Assembly: GCF_027497355.1 (NCBI RefSeq) | Contig: NZ_CP114909.1 | Coordinates: 5,041,001-5,105,000 of the forward strand | Reading direction: 5' to 3' | Length of the DNA stretch: 64,000 bases | Source: Micromonospora sp. WMMA1947 | Lineage (GTDB): Bacteria; Actinomycetota; Actinomycetes; Mycobacteriales; Micromonosporaceae | Shown here: positions 1 through 7,755 of the stretch, one piece after another | How positions within the stretch are numbered: position 1 is the first letter of the stretch | Layout: each line of letters opens with the position of its first letter | Position numbers and translations under genes: made by a program | Notes under the pieces: generated by a model | The model's database searches: none | What the model saw: the letters and a program-made list of their open reading frames with translations, nothing else | What the model was told of the DNA's origin: nothing

Positions 1-249
1 GTAGTCGCTCCAGTTCATGCCGAACTGGAACTCCTGCACGATGCCGGTGACCACACCCATCGCGAAGTTGATCAGGAACAGCTTGCCGTAGAACTTGGTG
101 AGTTTGAGGTACCGCTCGTTGCCGGTGCGGTGCCACATGGTCTGGAGGATCGCCACCAGCACGGACAGGCCGATGGTCAACGGCACGAACAAGAAGTGGT
201 AGACGGTGGTGACACCGAACTGCCAGCGGGCGACGTCCAACGCGTCCAC
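1..249 (-). CDS. cydA: Cytochrome bd ubiquinol oxidase subunit I, N-terminal part (runs off the window)
   Basis: The first 83 codons are present; the gene continues past base 1. CydA is the quinol-oxidising, haem-bearing subunit of the membrane cytochrome bd terminal oxidase. The visible part begins VDALDVARWQFGV and continues into YHFLFVPLTIG, the hallmark first helix of CydA. His18 matches the haem b595 ligand (His19 of the E. coli protein). The GTG at 249 was chosen because a G-rich ribosome binding site (GGGGG) lies just upstream and the family starts at this point. A dyad operator overlaps its likely -10 (separate entry). Identity is strong despite truncation. Confidence 0.93.
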   Translation of the reverse strand, partial: MDALDVARWQFGVTTVYHFLFVPLTIGLSVLVAILQTMWHRTGNERYLKLTKFYGKLFLINFAMGVVTGIVQEFQFGMNWSDY

Positions 250-269
250 CAGAAAACCCCCAGCTGTGC

Positions 270-295
270 ATACTACGAGACGTAGTAGATACTAC
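270..295 (-). promoter_or_regulatory. cydA promoter with overlapping TACTAC/GTAGTA dyads
   Basis: Two interlocking inverted repeats are seen: TACTACG-AGA-CGTAGTA at 271-287 and GTAGTA-GA-TACTAC at 282-295. On the minus strand TAGTAT (275-270) makes a good -10 for cydA, so the dyad would cover the promoter. TACTAC/GTAGTA half-sites resemble operators of BlaI/MecI/CopY-family repressors. The regulator is not in the window, so that assignment is inference. Confidence 0.55.
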
Positions 296-444
296 TCGTC
301 GTCGTAGAGAAAGCAGCAGGGCCGCAGGGCCCCACCCGGCCCGGGACCAATGACCCTGATCACCCTTGCCGGAGGACCTGCCGGTCCCGGGATCACCGTG
401 GCGGGTGCCCGGGTCGCTGCGGCTCGTGCGACCATCCAGCACTG

Positions 445-1215
445 ATGAACAGCACCCTCTGGCGCGCGCCGCTGCTGTGGCGGGGCGCGCAGACGCTCGC
501 CCGCGCCGCCGTCGGGCTGGTCGGCCGGCTGGAGGTCACCGGCGACGTGCCCGACGCGCTGCGCCACGGCCCGCTGGTCCTGGCCGCCAACCACATCAGC
601 CCCTTCGACCCGGTCGTACTCGCCGCCGCCTGCCGGGTCCGGCGCGTCGCGCCCCGGATCATGGCCACCGGCGGACTGTTCCGCGCCCCGGTCATCGGCG
701 CGCTGATGCGCCGTGCCGGGCACATCCGCGTCGACCGGGGCACCGCCGCGGTGCACCGCTCCCTGGAGGTCGCCGCCCAGGCCGTGGCCGGCGGCTCGGT
801 GGTGCTCGTCTACCCGGAGGGACGCATCGGGCTCGACCCCGGCATGTGGCCCGAGCGGGGCAAGACCGGCACGGCCCGGCTCGCGTTCGCCAGCGGCGCC
901 GCCGTCGTACCGGTCGCCCAGTGGGGCTCGCACGAGGTGCTGCCGTACCGCGCGCCCAAGGGAATGCTGCGCGGCGTGGCGCGGGCGCTCGTGCGCCGGC
1001 CCGTCATCCGGGTGCACTTCGGCGCCCCGGTGGCGATCGACGACCTGCGGTCGGGCTCCCCCGGCGCGGCCCGGCAGGCCACCGACCGGATCATCGACGC
1101 GATCACCGAGGACCTGGTCCCGCTGCGCCCCGACGAGCCGGACCTGCCACGTCACGTCGACCCCGGGCGGCCGGTCGACACCGCACGGGCGCACCGCCGC
1201 CACCGCGCCGGCTGA
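445..1215 (+). CDS. PlsC-type lysophospholipid (1-acylglycerol-3-phosphate) acyltransferase
   Basis: A 256-aa acyltransferase expected to acylate lysophosphatidic acid or a related lysolipid at the inner membrane face. The catalytic NHX4D motif is visible as NHISPFD near residue 52, and the substrate-binding motif as YPEGRIG near residue 128. A TGG of the kind found in PlsC enzymes lies between them. The ATG at 445 begins just before the hydrophobic N-terminal stretch. No convincing ribosome binding site is visible, so the start is less certain. It is followed on the same strand by a flavodoxin-like gene 63 bases downstream. The exact acyl acceptor cannot be read from sequence. Confidence 0.85.
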   Translation: MNSTLWRAPLLWRGAQTLARAAVGLVGRLEVTGDVPDALRHGPLVLAANHISPFDPVVLAAACRVRRVAPRIMATGGLFRAPVIGALMRRAGHIRVDRGTAAVHRSLEVAAQAVAGGSVVLVYPEGRIGLDPGMWPERGKTGTARLAFASGAAVVPVAQWGSHEVLPYRAPKGMLRGVARALVRRPVIRVHFGAPVAIDDLRSGSPGAARQATDRIIDAITEDLVPLRPDEPDLPRHVDPGRPVDTARAHRRHRAG

Positions 1216-1278
1216 CGCATCCCGGCCCCGGTCGCGGGTATCAAGTCCCCGCACTCCCGAGGCGGAGAGGACCCGGCT

Positions 1279-1929
1279 ATGACCGCTGTTCGCGCACTCG
1301 TACTCAACTGCACCCTGAAGCGTTCCCCGGCGACGTCCAGTTCGCAGGTGCTCGGTCAGGAGGTGCTCGACGCACTGGCCGATCAGGGCGTCGACGGCGA
1401 GATCGTCCGGGTGGTCGACCACGACGTGCGTTTCGGGGTCTCCGTCGACGAGGGCGACGGCGACGGCTGGCCCGCCATCCGCGCCAAGTTGCTCGCCGCC
1501 CAGATTCTGATCATCGCCACGCCGATCTGGCTCGGCCAGCCCGCGTCGGTGACCAAGATGGTCCTCGAACGGTTGGACGCCGAGCTGTCCGAGACCGACG
1601 AGCAGGGCCGCCTGCGCACCTACGGCAAGGTCGCCGGGGTGGCGGTGGTCGGCAACGAGGACGGCGCGCACCACACCATCGCCGAGGTGCAGCAGGCGCT
1701 CAACGAGGTGGGGTTCACCTGCCCGGCCGCCGGGGCGACCTACTGGGTCGGGGAGGCGCTGCACAAGACCGACTACGTCGACGCCCGCCCCAAGCCCGAC
1801 ACGACCGGCCGCACCACCGCCGCGCTGGCGCTCAACAGCGCCCACCTGGCCCGGCTGCTCGCGGAGCGCCCCTACCCGCCGCCCGGAACCCGCGACGCGG
1901 CCGTCGGCCCCAGCGCCCAGCCCGGCTGA
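1279..1929 (+). CDS. Flavodoxin-family / NADPH-dependent FMN reductase-like protein
   Basis: A 216-aa protein of the flavodoxin-like fold, probably an FMN-binding oxidoreductase. The N-terminus (RALVLNCTLKRSPATSSS) has the beta strand and serine-rich phosphate loop that bind FMN. TPIWLGQPASVTKMVLERLD has the family's flavin-contacting loop, and a later VGNEDGAHHT segment fits the second flavin loop. The start ATG is preceded by GGAGAGGA. It is likely co-transcribed with the upstream acyltransferase gene, although the two functions are not obviously linked. The substrate is unknown. Confidence 0.78.
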   Translation: MTAVRALVLNCTLKRSPATSSSQVLGQEVLDALADQGVDGEIVRVVDHDVRFGVSVDEGDGDGWPAIRAKLLAAQILIIATPIWLGQPASVTKMVLERLDAELSETDEQGRLRTYGKVAGVAVVGNEDGAHHTIAEVQQALNEVGFTCPAAGATYWVGEALHKTDYVDARPKPDTTGRTTAALALNSAHLARLLAERPYPPPGTRDAAVGPSAQPG

Positions 1930-1972
1930 CCCCGCGCCCCGACCGCGCCGACCGCGCCCGCTGGCCGCCGCT

Positions 1973-2039
1973 GATCTTGCACTCGGTGCCCGGGCAAACC
2001 CGGCAATCCGCCCCCGACGAGGGCCGCAAGTGCAAGATC
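1973..2039. repeat. 67-bp intergenic inverted repeat with GATCTTGCACT arms
   Basis: GATCTTGCACT (1973-1983) pairs perfectly with AGTGCAAGATC (2029-2039), with 45 bases between. The element sits between two convergent genes and has no coding potential. Its 67-base span matches the other short inverted repeats at 14104-14170 and 25674-25738, though the arm sequence differs. It could also form a long hairpin in mRNA. Confidence 0.7.
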
Positions 2040-2078
2040 GGCGAGGCGCGGCGAGGCGGGGGCGAGGTGGGGCGGGGG

Positions 2079-2447
2079 TCAGGGGGTGGCGCGCAGGCGG
2101 GCGTCGAGCGCGTCGAGGTCGGGGACGAACCACACCTGGTCGTGCCGGTTGGACTCGGCCACCAGCGCCCGCAGCGCGCCACTGCGCTCCAGGTGCTCGG
2201 AGATGTCCCCGACGATCGCCAGGCGCAGCCGGTAGTTGACGAACTTCTGCATCACCTCACCGGCGAAGCGGGTGCCGAGCGCGAAGAAGTCGGGGTCGAG
2301 CCGGGCGGCCGGCACCGCCACCACGGTCGCGCCGAGGAACGCCGCGCCGATGAGGTCCAGCGCGTCGCGTTCGGTGGCGATCGGCGGGCCGTCCGGGTCG
2401 CAGACCAGCACCTGCTCGCCGGCGCGCTCCTGCATCAGGTCAGCCAC
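2079..2447 (-). CDS. DUF4180 family protein
   Basis: A 122-aa soluble protein. The pattern with a central FLGATVVAVPAARLDPDFFALGT-like stretch followed by NYRLRLAIVGDIS matches the DUF4180 family, whose function is not established. The GTG start at 2447 overlaps the stop of the upstream helix-turn-helix gene by 8 bases, so the two are almost certainly translated together. The pairing suggests that DUF4180 works with, or is controlled by, that regulator. No catalytic residues can be assigned. Confidence 0.75.
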   Translation of the reverse strand: MADLMQERAGEQVLVCDPDGPPIATERDALDLIGAAFLGATVVAVPAARLDPDFFALGTRFAGEVMQKFVNYRLRLAIVGDISEHLERSGALRALVAESNRHDQVWFVPDLDALDARLRATP

Positions 2448-2892
2448 GGTCGCGCTCCCCGCCGGCGAGCAGGCCGTTGCCGCCGTCGAGCACCCCGTCG
2501 AGCAGGCGCAGCAGGTCGGCGGTGGCGGTGAGGTCGCCCAGGATCACGATGGTCATGCGGTGCCGCTCCTCGTCGTGGACCGTCTGCACCCGCAGCGGAC
2601 GGTCCGGGTCGTGGTGGGTGTTCACACCGGCCAGCACCAGCGTGCCGAGCCGGTCGGCGGCGACCCGGTCGACGCCGTCGAGCCGCACGACGCTCGACAC
2701 CTCCGCCCCCGGTGCCGGCGCGGCCGGGGCGGGCCGGCCGGTCAGCGCGTCCAGGTCCGCGCGGGCGATCCGGTACTGCTTGCCGATCCGCGTCGCCCGC
2801 AACCGACCGGAGCGGATGTAGCCGCGCACGGTGCGCACGTGCAGGCCGAGCAGGTCGGCGACCTGCTCCACCGAATACATGTCGTTACTCAT
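2440..2892 (-). CDS. Helix-turn-helix (excisionase/MerR-like) DNA-binding protein
   Basis: A 150-aa protein with an N-terminal winged helix-turn-helix of the excisionase type: YSVEQVADLLGLHVRTVRGYI followed by GRLRATRIGKQYRIARADL, about residues 5-48. The remaining hundred residues look like a small alpha/beta domain and are not recognised. It is the first gene of a two-gene operon with DUF4180. CTATCC-type repeats directly upstream suggest autoregulation. It is a chromosomal regulator rather than a phage excisionase, because no integrase lies next to it. Confidence 0.75.
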   Translation of the reverse strand: MSNDMYSVEQVADLLGLHVRTVRGYIRSGRLRATRIGKQYRIARADLDALTGRPAPAAPAPGAEVSSVVRLDGVDRVAADRLGTLVLAGVNTHHDPDRPLRVQTVHDEERHRMTIVILGDLTATADLLRLLDGVLDGGNGLLAGGERDRG

Positions 2893-2896
2893 CGCA

Positions 2897-2927
2897 CCCT
2901 ATCCTAGCCGCGATAGGGAAGGATAGG
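2897..2927 (-). promoter_or_regulatory. CCTATCC repeat operator before the HTH/DUF4180 operon
   Basis: CCCTATC (2897-2903) and GATAGGG (2912-2918) form a perfect 7-bp inverted repeat with an 8-base spacer, and a third copy GGATAGG lies at 2921-2927. The array is within 35 bases of the HTH start codon and fits an autoregulatory operator. The assignment is inferred from position only. Confidence 0.5.
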
Positions 2928-2980
2928 TAATTTCACCTCCCGGCCATGTGCGCGCCAACCTGGACGGGCATACTGCCCGC

Positions 2981-3748
2981 GTGCAGCCCCGTCCCGGCTA
3001 CCTCGACGCGCCCGCACCGCTGGCGTTCGCCCACCGCGGCGGCGCGGCCGACGGCGACGAGAACACCGCCGCCGCGTTCGCCCGTGCCGTCGCTCTGGGA
3101 TACCGGTACGTGGAGACCGACGTGCACGCCACCGCCGACGGCGTACCTGTGGTGTTCCACGACCCGACGCTGCGCCGGGTCACCGGGGAACCCGGTCGCA
3201 TCGCGGACCTGCGCTGGGCCGACCTGTCCTCGGTACGCGTCGGCGGCGCCGCGCTGGTGCCCCGCCTGGACGAGGTGCTCGGCGCCTGGCCGCAGGTGCG
3301 GTTCAACATCGACGTGAAGTCCGACGAGGGCGTGGCGCCCACCGTCGCCACCGTGACCCGGGCCGGCGCGGGCGACCGGGTGCTGCTCGCCTCGTTCAGC
3401 GACGCCCGGCTGACCCGGCTGCGGGCGCTGGCCGGGCCGACGGTCGCGACCAGCCTGGGCATGCGCGGCGTGGCCCGGCTGCGGCTGGCCTCGCTGCACG
3501 GACGGCCGCTACGACTGCCCCCGTCCGTGGTCGCCGCGCAGGTGCCCGTCTCCTTCGGGCGGGTGCCGGTGGCGGACCGGCGGTTTCTCGCGTACTGCCA
3601 CCGGATCGGGTTGCAGGTGCACGTCTGGACGATCGACGAACCCGCCCAGATGCACCACTTACTTGATCTTGGGGTGGATGGCATCATGACCGATCACGTC
3701 AGCGTGCTCCGTGACGTCTACCGCAGTCGCGGCCACTGGGCCGCCTGA
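2981..3748 (+). CDS. Glycerophosphodiester phosphodiesterase family protein
   Basis: A metal-dependent phosphodiesterase that should hydrolyse glycerophosphodiesters to glycerol 3-phosphate and an alcohol. The GDPD signature is clear: AFAHRGG (catalytic His and Arg near residues 18-19), ENTAAAF, then ETDVHATADGVPVVFHDPTL with the metal-binding Glu and Asp. NIDVKSDE and the C-terminal VHVWTIDEP also match. GTG 2981 is preferred to GTG 2948, because CATACT (2969-2974) lies 6 bases before it as a leaderless -10. With that start the protein has 255 residues and no signal peptide, so it is likely cytosolic. Confidence 0.88.
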   Translation: MQPRPGYLDAPAPLAFAHRGGAADGDENTAAAFARAVALGYRYVETDVHATADGVPVVFHDPTLRRVTGEPGRIADLRWADLSSVRVGGAALVPRLDEVLGAWPQVRFNIDVKSDEGVAPTVATVTRAGAGDRVLLASFSDARLTRLRALAGPTVATSLGMRGVARLRLASLHGRPLRLPPSVVAAQVPVSFGRVPVADRRFLAYCHRIGLQVHVWTIDEPAQMHHLLDLGVDGIMTDHVSVLRDVYRSRGHWAA

Positions 3749-3767
3749 GCCCCCGAGGACGACCCCG

Positions 3768-5159
3768 ATGGCCGATACGGTCACCCCCGCCGTCGCCGAC
3801 CCCGCCGGACCGGGCAGCACCCGCCGCGAGCGCACCGGCTGGTACTTCTACGACTGGGCGAACTCCGCGTTCCAGACCACAGTCATCACCGTCTTCCTCG
3901 GGCCGTTCCTGACCACCGTCACCGAACTCGCCGCCGGCTGTGAACTGGGCGCGGACAGCTGCGACGGCGCCGTGTACCCGCTGGGCATCAAGGTCGCGGC
4001 CGGCTCGTTTTACCCGTACCTGATCTCGCTGTCGGTCTTCCTCACCGTGTTCGTGCTGCCGGTGATCGGCGCGATCGCCGACCGGTCGGCGCACAAGAAG
4101 CGGCTGCTCGCCGCCGCGGCGTTCACCGGCGCCGGCGCGACCATCGCGTTCGCGTTCGTCACCGGCGAGCGCTACCTGCTCGGCGGCGCGCTGTTCCTGA
4201 TCGCGAACATCTCCTTCGGCGCCGCCGTGGTCGTCTACAACTCGTTCCTGCCGCAGCTCGGCGGCCCGGACGAGCGCGACGGCATCTCCAGCCGCGGCTG
4301 GGCCATCGGCTACCTCGGCGGCGGCCTGCTGCTCGCGCTCAACCTGGTCGCCGTCACGATGCTCAGCGAGGAGGGCAACGCCCAGCGCACCCTGGACCTG
4401 GCCCGCTGGTCGATCGTGTCGGCGGGCGTGTGGTGGGCCGCGTTCACCCTGGTCCCGCTGCGCTGGCTGCGCGAACACCCCACCGCCGCCGCCCTGCAGG
4501 CGGGCGGCAACGTGCTCACCGACGGGTTCCGGCAGCTCGGGCGCACGCTGCGCGAGATCAAGGCGTACCCGCTGACGCTGTTCTTCCTCCTCGCGTTCCT
4601 GGTCTTCAACGACGGCATCCAGACCGTCATCACCCTCGCCAGCCAGTACGGCACCGAGGAACTGCGGCTGGACCAGAGCACCCTGATCGTGACCATCCTG
4701 CTGGTGCAGTTCCTCGCCTTCGGCGGCGCGCTCGCCCTCGGCGCGCTCGCCAAGCGCATCGGCGCCTGGAAGACGGTGCTGCTGTCGCTGGTGCTCTGGA
4801 CCGGTGTGATCATCGCCGCGTTCCGGCTGCCGGCCGAGGCGCCCGTACCGTTCATGATCCTCGGCGGCTGCATCGGTCTGGTGCTCGGCGGCAGCCAGGC
4901 GCTGAGCCGGTCGCTGTTCAGCCAGCTCATCCCGGCCGGCAAGGAGGGCGAGTACTACGGCTTCTACGAGATCAGCGACAAGGGCACCAGCTGGCTCGGC
5001 CCGCTGGCGTTCGGCCTGGTCTTCCAGCTGACCTCGTCGTACCGGGTGGGTCTGGTCTCGCTGCTGATCTTCTTCGTGGTCGGGTTCGCGCTGCTGGCCG
5101 CCGTGCCGATGCGCCGGGCCATCATCGCCGCCGGGAACACCCCGCCCCGGGTGCTCTGA
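3768..5159 (+). CDS. MFS transporter, UMF1/Atg22-like family
   Basis: A 463-aa membrane protein with about twelve hydrophobic segments. The N-terminal RTGWYFYDWANSAFQTTVIT region, with the conserved YDWANSAF, is typical of the UMF1 (vacuole effluxer Atg22-like) family of the major facilitator superfamily. Bacterial members have no firmly known substrate; the yeast relative exports amino acids from the vacuole. ATG 3768 is chosen over an upstream in-frame ATG at 3711 because that one lies inside the GDPD gene and GAGGACG sits at the right distance before 3768. It is probably co-transcribed with the GDPD gene 19 bases upstream. Confidence 0.82.
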   Translation: MADTVTPAVADPAGPGSTRRERTGWYFYDWANSAFQTTVITVFLGPFLTTVTELAAGCELGADSCDGAVYPLGIKVAAGSFYPYLISLSVFLTVFVLPVIGAIADRSAHKKRLLAAAAFTGAGATIAFAFVTGERYLLGGALFLIANISFGAAVVVYNSFLPQLGGPDERDGISSRGWAIGYLGGGLLLALNLVAVTMLSEEGNAQRTLDLARWSIVSAGVWWAAFTLVPLRWLREHPTAAALQAGGNVLTDGFRQLGRTLREIKAYPLTLFFLLAFLVFNDGIQTVITLASQYGTEELRLDQSTLIVTILLVQFLAFGGALALGALAKRIGAWKTVLLSLVLWTGVIIAAFRLPAEAPVPFMILGGCIGLVLGGSQALSRSLFSQLIPAGKEGEYYGFYEISDKGTSWLGPLAFGLVFQLTSSYRVGLVSLLIFFVVGFALLAAVPMRRAIIAAGNTPPRVL

Positions 5160-5232
5160 GCCGCCGCGCCGTCCGGCCTGTGGATCATCGCGGGCCGGAT
5201 CAGGCGGCGTCGATGGACTAGGCTGCCCCGAC

Positions 5233-5946
5233 GTGACAGACGACGCCGCCCCGACCTGCCTGGCCCGCCCCCTGCCGGGGCCCGGCGACGACCGTGCCGC
5301 CGGCTGCGCCGCCGCCCGCGGCGTCGACGGCCGGCCGCTGCACGCCGCCGCGCTGAAGTTCTTCTGGGGGCCGATGGACTGCGGCAAGTCCACCATGGCG
5401 CTGCAGATGAACCACAACCACGCCCGGCAGGGCCGCCGCGGCCTGGTCACCACCCGCATCGACCGCTCGCTGGGCCCGCAGGTCACCACCCGCATCGGCC
5501 TGGCCCACGAGGCCGTCGAGGTCACCGACGACCTCGACCTGCGCGTCCTGGTCCGCGACGCGTGGGCCGAGGGGGTACGGGTCGACTACCTGATCTGCGA
5601 CGAGGCGTCGTTCTACAACCTCGAACACATCGAGCAGATGGCCGAACTGGTCGACCGGTTCGACGTCGACGTCTACGCCTTCGGCCTGGCCACCGACTTC
5701 CGCTCCTGCCTGTTCCCGGCCGCGCAGCGGCTGTTCGAACTGGCCGACGAGGTGGCCCGGATCCAGGTCGAAGTGCTGTGCTGGTGCGGCCGGGAAGGGC
5801 TGCTCAACGCCCGCGTGGTCGGGGGCCGGGTGGTCCGGGAGGGCGCGCAGGTCGTCATCGGCGACACCGTGGACACCGCCGACGTGCGCTACCAGGTGCT
5901 GTGCCGGCGGCACTACCGCTCCGGGGACCTCGGCCCGCGCGCCTGA
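5233..5946 (+). CDS. tdk: Thymidine kinase (type II)
   Basis: This phosphorylates thymidine with ATP in the dTMP salvage pathway. The P-loop GPMDCGKS is at residues 46-53, the Walker-B-like DEAS at 123-126, and YAFGLATDF provides the substrate loop. Paired cysteines near CWCG and the C-terminal CRRH fit the structural zinc site. The protein has 237 residues, with about 38 extra before the first beta strand compared with typical family members. The long start is kept because TAGGCT (5219-5224) lies 8 bases before the GTG as a leaderless -10. Confidence 0.88.
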   Translation: MTDDAAPTCLARPLPGPGDDRAAGCAAARGVDGRPLHAAALKFFWGPMDCGKSTMALQMNHNHARQGRRGLVTTRIDRSLGPQVTTRIGLAHEAVEVTDDLDLRVLVRDAWAEGVRVDYLICDEASFYNLEHIEQMAELVDRFDVDVYAFGLATDFRSCLFPAAQRLFELADEVARIQVEVLCWCGREGLLNARVVGGRVVREGAQVVIGDTVDTADVRYQVLCRRHYRSGDLGPRA

Positions 5947-5973
5947 CGGGCACCCGCCTGGTACAAACGGTCC

Positions 5974-6759
5974 GTGCGCACCGACATCGATGCCGCGACG
6001 CCGGCGCAGACCGCTGCCCCGCGACCCGCCCGGCTGCTCCCGCAGGGCGTCGGCGTGATCGCCGACGTGGCCGCGGTGGCCGCGCTGCTCGCCGGCGGCG
6101 GCCGGCCCATCGTCCTGGCCGCCAGCGCGGGCGCCGTCCTGGCCGGCGGCTATCTCGTGGTACGCCGGCTGGGGCAACCGGTCGACCGGTCCGCGCTGGT
6201 GGGCCTGGCCGTCGCGGTAGCCGGCGCGGCGATCTTCGGCTACGCCGTGCGGCCCACGCCCCAGGCGACGACACCAGCCGGCGCGGCACCCACCGGTGCG
6301 GCGGCCCCGGCCACCGGAACCCCGGTCGCGGCCACCACCGGCGCCGCGTCATCGCCCGTCGTCGCCGCCGGCACCTGGCTGTTCGACCTGCCGGCTGTCG
6401 ACGGCGGGAACGGCTGGGAGCAGCGCGCGGAGACGGTCGACGGCAAACGGTACGACCACAGCCTCGTCGCGTCGACCTGCAGCGCCACCGACGACGAGTC
6501 GGAGTCGTTCAACCTCGGCAAGCGCTTCGCCGCGTTCCGGGCCACGGTCGGGGTGCCCGACGACGTCCAGGACTCGTTCCGCGCCCGGTTCACCGTCCTG
6601 GTCGACGGCGAGGTGGTCTTCCGACGCGATCTGGGGCTGGGCGGCACCGCCGCGCTGGACGTTCCGGTCACCGGCGCGCTGCGGCTGACCCTGCGGGTCG
6701 ACAACGTCGGGCTCAGCGGGTGCGACGACGCCGCCTGGATCGAGCCGCGCCTGCGGTGA
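5974..6759 (+). CDS. Membrane-anchored protein with NPCBM-like C-terminal domain
   Basis: A 261-aa protein. The first 100 residues hold about three hydrophobic helices rich in Ala, Val and Leu, followed by a Thr/Ala/Pro linker. The last 130 residues (from TWLFDLPAVDG) form a beta-rich domain resembling NPCBM carbohydrate-binding modules (SFNLGKRFAAFRATVGV, FRARFTVLVDGEVVF, LTLRVDNVG). It is probably displayed outside the membrane, where it may bind sugars; that role is inference. The GTG start is supported by TACAAA (5962-5967), a leaderless -10 six bases upstream. Confidence 0.6.
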   Translation: MRTDIDAATPAQTAAPRPARLLPQGVGVIADVAAVAALLAGGGRPIVLAASAGAVLAGGYLVVRRLGQPVDRSALVGLAVAVAGAAIFGYAVRPTPQATTPAGAAPTGAAAPATGTPVAATTGAASSPVVAAGTWLFDLPAVDGGNGWEQRAETVDGKRYDHSLVASTCSATDDESESFNLGKRFAAFRATVGVPDDVQDSFRARFTVLVDGEVVFRRDLGLGGTAALDVPVTGALRLTLRVDNVGLSGCDDAAWIEPRLR

Positions 6760-6769
6760 CGTCCGGTGG

Positions 6770-7228
6770 TCAGAAGGGATCTCCGCACACCCGCCAGCCG
6801 CCGCCCTCCGGCACCACCGGCAACTCCCGCTCCTCACTGCCGCCACCGTCGCGGTTGATCCGCACGACTACCGTCCCGCGCGGGCGGCCGGACCGGGTCG
6901 CCACCGACACGTCAACGATCTCGTAACCGCTGACCTGCGGCGGGGTCCGCACCCAGCTGCCGAAACCGGTCTTGCTCCACCTACCCCGGGCCTCGGCGCA
7001 CAGCCGCTCGTACGCCGCGTCGGTGTCACCGGAGGCGACCTCGCGGAAGAACCCGTCGGCGGTCTCCCGCACCGGACCGTCGGACTGGAGCACCACCTGC
7101 GCGTTCCACGCCGCCAGACCGGCCACCCCGATCAGGCAGGTGCCCACGCCGAGACCGGCGATCAGCACGCCCGCGCGTAGCGGCCGGCGTCGCCGGGCCG
7201 TGTGGTGCCACTCCTGCTGCCTGCCCAT
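6770..7228 (-). CDS. Small membrane-anchored protein with NTF2-like (DUF4878-type) domain
   Basis: A 152-aa protein with a basic N-terminus, one transmembrane helix (about residues 18-40, AGVLIAGLGVGTCLIGVAG), and an extracytoplasmic domain starting ETADGFFREVASGDTDAAYERLC. That helix-rich opening followed by beta strands resembles DUF4878/NTF2-like domains. ATG 7228 is used because everything upstream in the frame lacks protein character. It is convergent with the NPCBM-like gene, with only 10 bases between. Function is unknown. Confidence 0.65.
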   Translation of the reverse strand: MGRQQEWHHTARRRRPLRAGVLIAGLGVGTCLIGVAGLAAWNAQVVLQSDGPVRETADGFFREVASGDTDAAYERLCAEARGRWSKTGFGSWVRTPPQVSGYEIVDVSVATRSGRPRGTVVVRINRDGGGSEERELPVVPEGGGWRVCGDPF

Positions 7229-7327
7229 CACCGTCGACGGTAGGCAACCGGGACGCGCCGCGCAGGCGGTTGCGACGCGCGCTCGTGGCGGGCCGGAGAT
7301 GTCAGGGGCCGGGGGCAGACTGTCGGC

Positions 7328-7699
7328 ATGACAGTCAATGCCGACATCGCCATGATCAGCCTCGACAGCTCCGACCCGGCCGCGCACGCGGCCTTCTACG
7401 CCACGGCGCTGGGCTGGGAGATCACCCACAGCGAGGCCGAGTACGCCATGATCGTCAAGGACGGCACGTCGATCGGCTTCGGCCTGGTGCCCGGGTACGC
7501 GCCCCCGGCCTGGCCGGACGAGAGCGGCGGCAAGCGCTACCACCTGGACCTCTACGTCGACGACGTGGCGGCCGCGGAGAAGGAGCTGGTGGCGGCCGGC
7601 GCGACCCGGCCCGGGTTCCAGCCCGGCGGCGAGCGGTGGACAGTGCTGCTCGACCCGATAGGGCAGCCGTTCTGCCTCTGCCCCCGTCCGCAGGGCTGA
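7328..7699 (+). CDS. VOC family protein (glyoxalase/bleomycin-resistance fold)
   Basis: A 123-aa single-gene vicinal-oxygen-chelate protein. The opening (IAMISLDSSDPAAHAAFYATALGWEI) and the C-terminal half (YHLDLYVDDVAAAEKELVAAGAT, then GERWTVLLDPIGQPFCLC) show the two beta-alpha-beta-beta-beta units of the fold. Such proteins may be metal-dependent enzymes or drug-binding proteins, and the partner is not predictable here. CAGACT (7316-7321) six bases before the ATG is a likely leaderless -10. Confidence 0.82.
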   Translation: MTVNADIAMISLDSSDPAAHAAFYATALGWEITHSEAEYAMIVKDGTSIGFGLVPGYAPPAWPDESGGKRYHLDLYVDDVAAAEKELVAAGATRPGFQPGGERWTVLLDPIGQPFCLCPRPQG

Positions 7700-7755
7700 C
7701 CGGTCGGCGCAGCGGGCCGCGCAGCACCGCGGCCCGCATCGCGTCCGGTGACGGT

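Noticed and set aside
292..2531. Very long open frames on both strands overlapping the acyltransferase and flavodoxin genes
   Set aside because: They are Arg/Pro/Gly-rich with no recognisable domain, and arise because stop codons are rare in high-GC DNA; the recognised genes lie in other frames.
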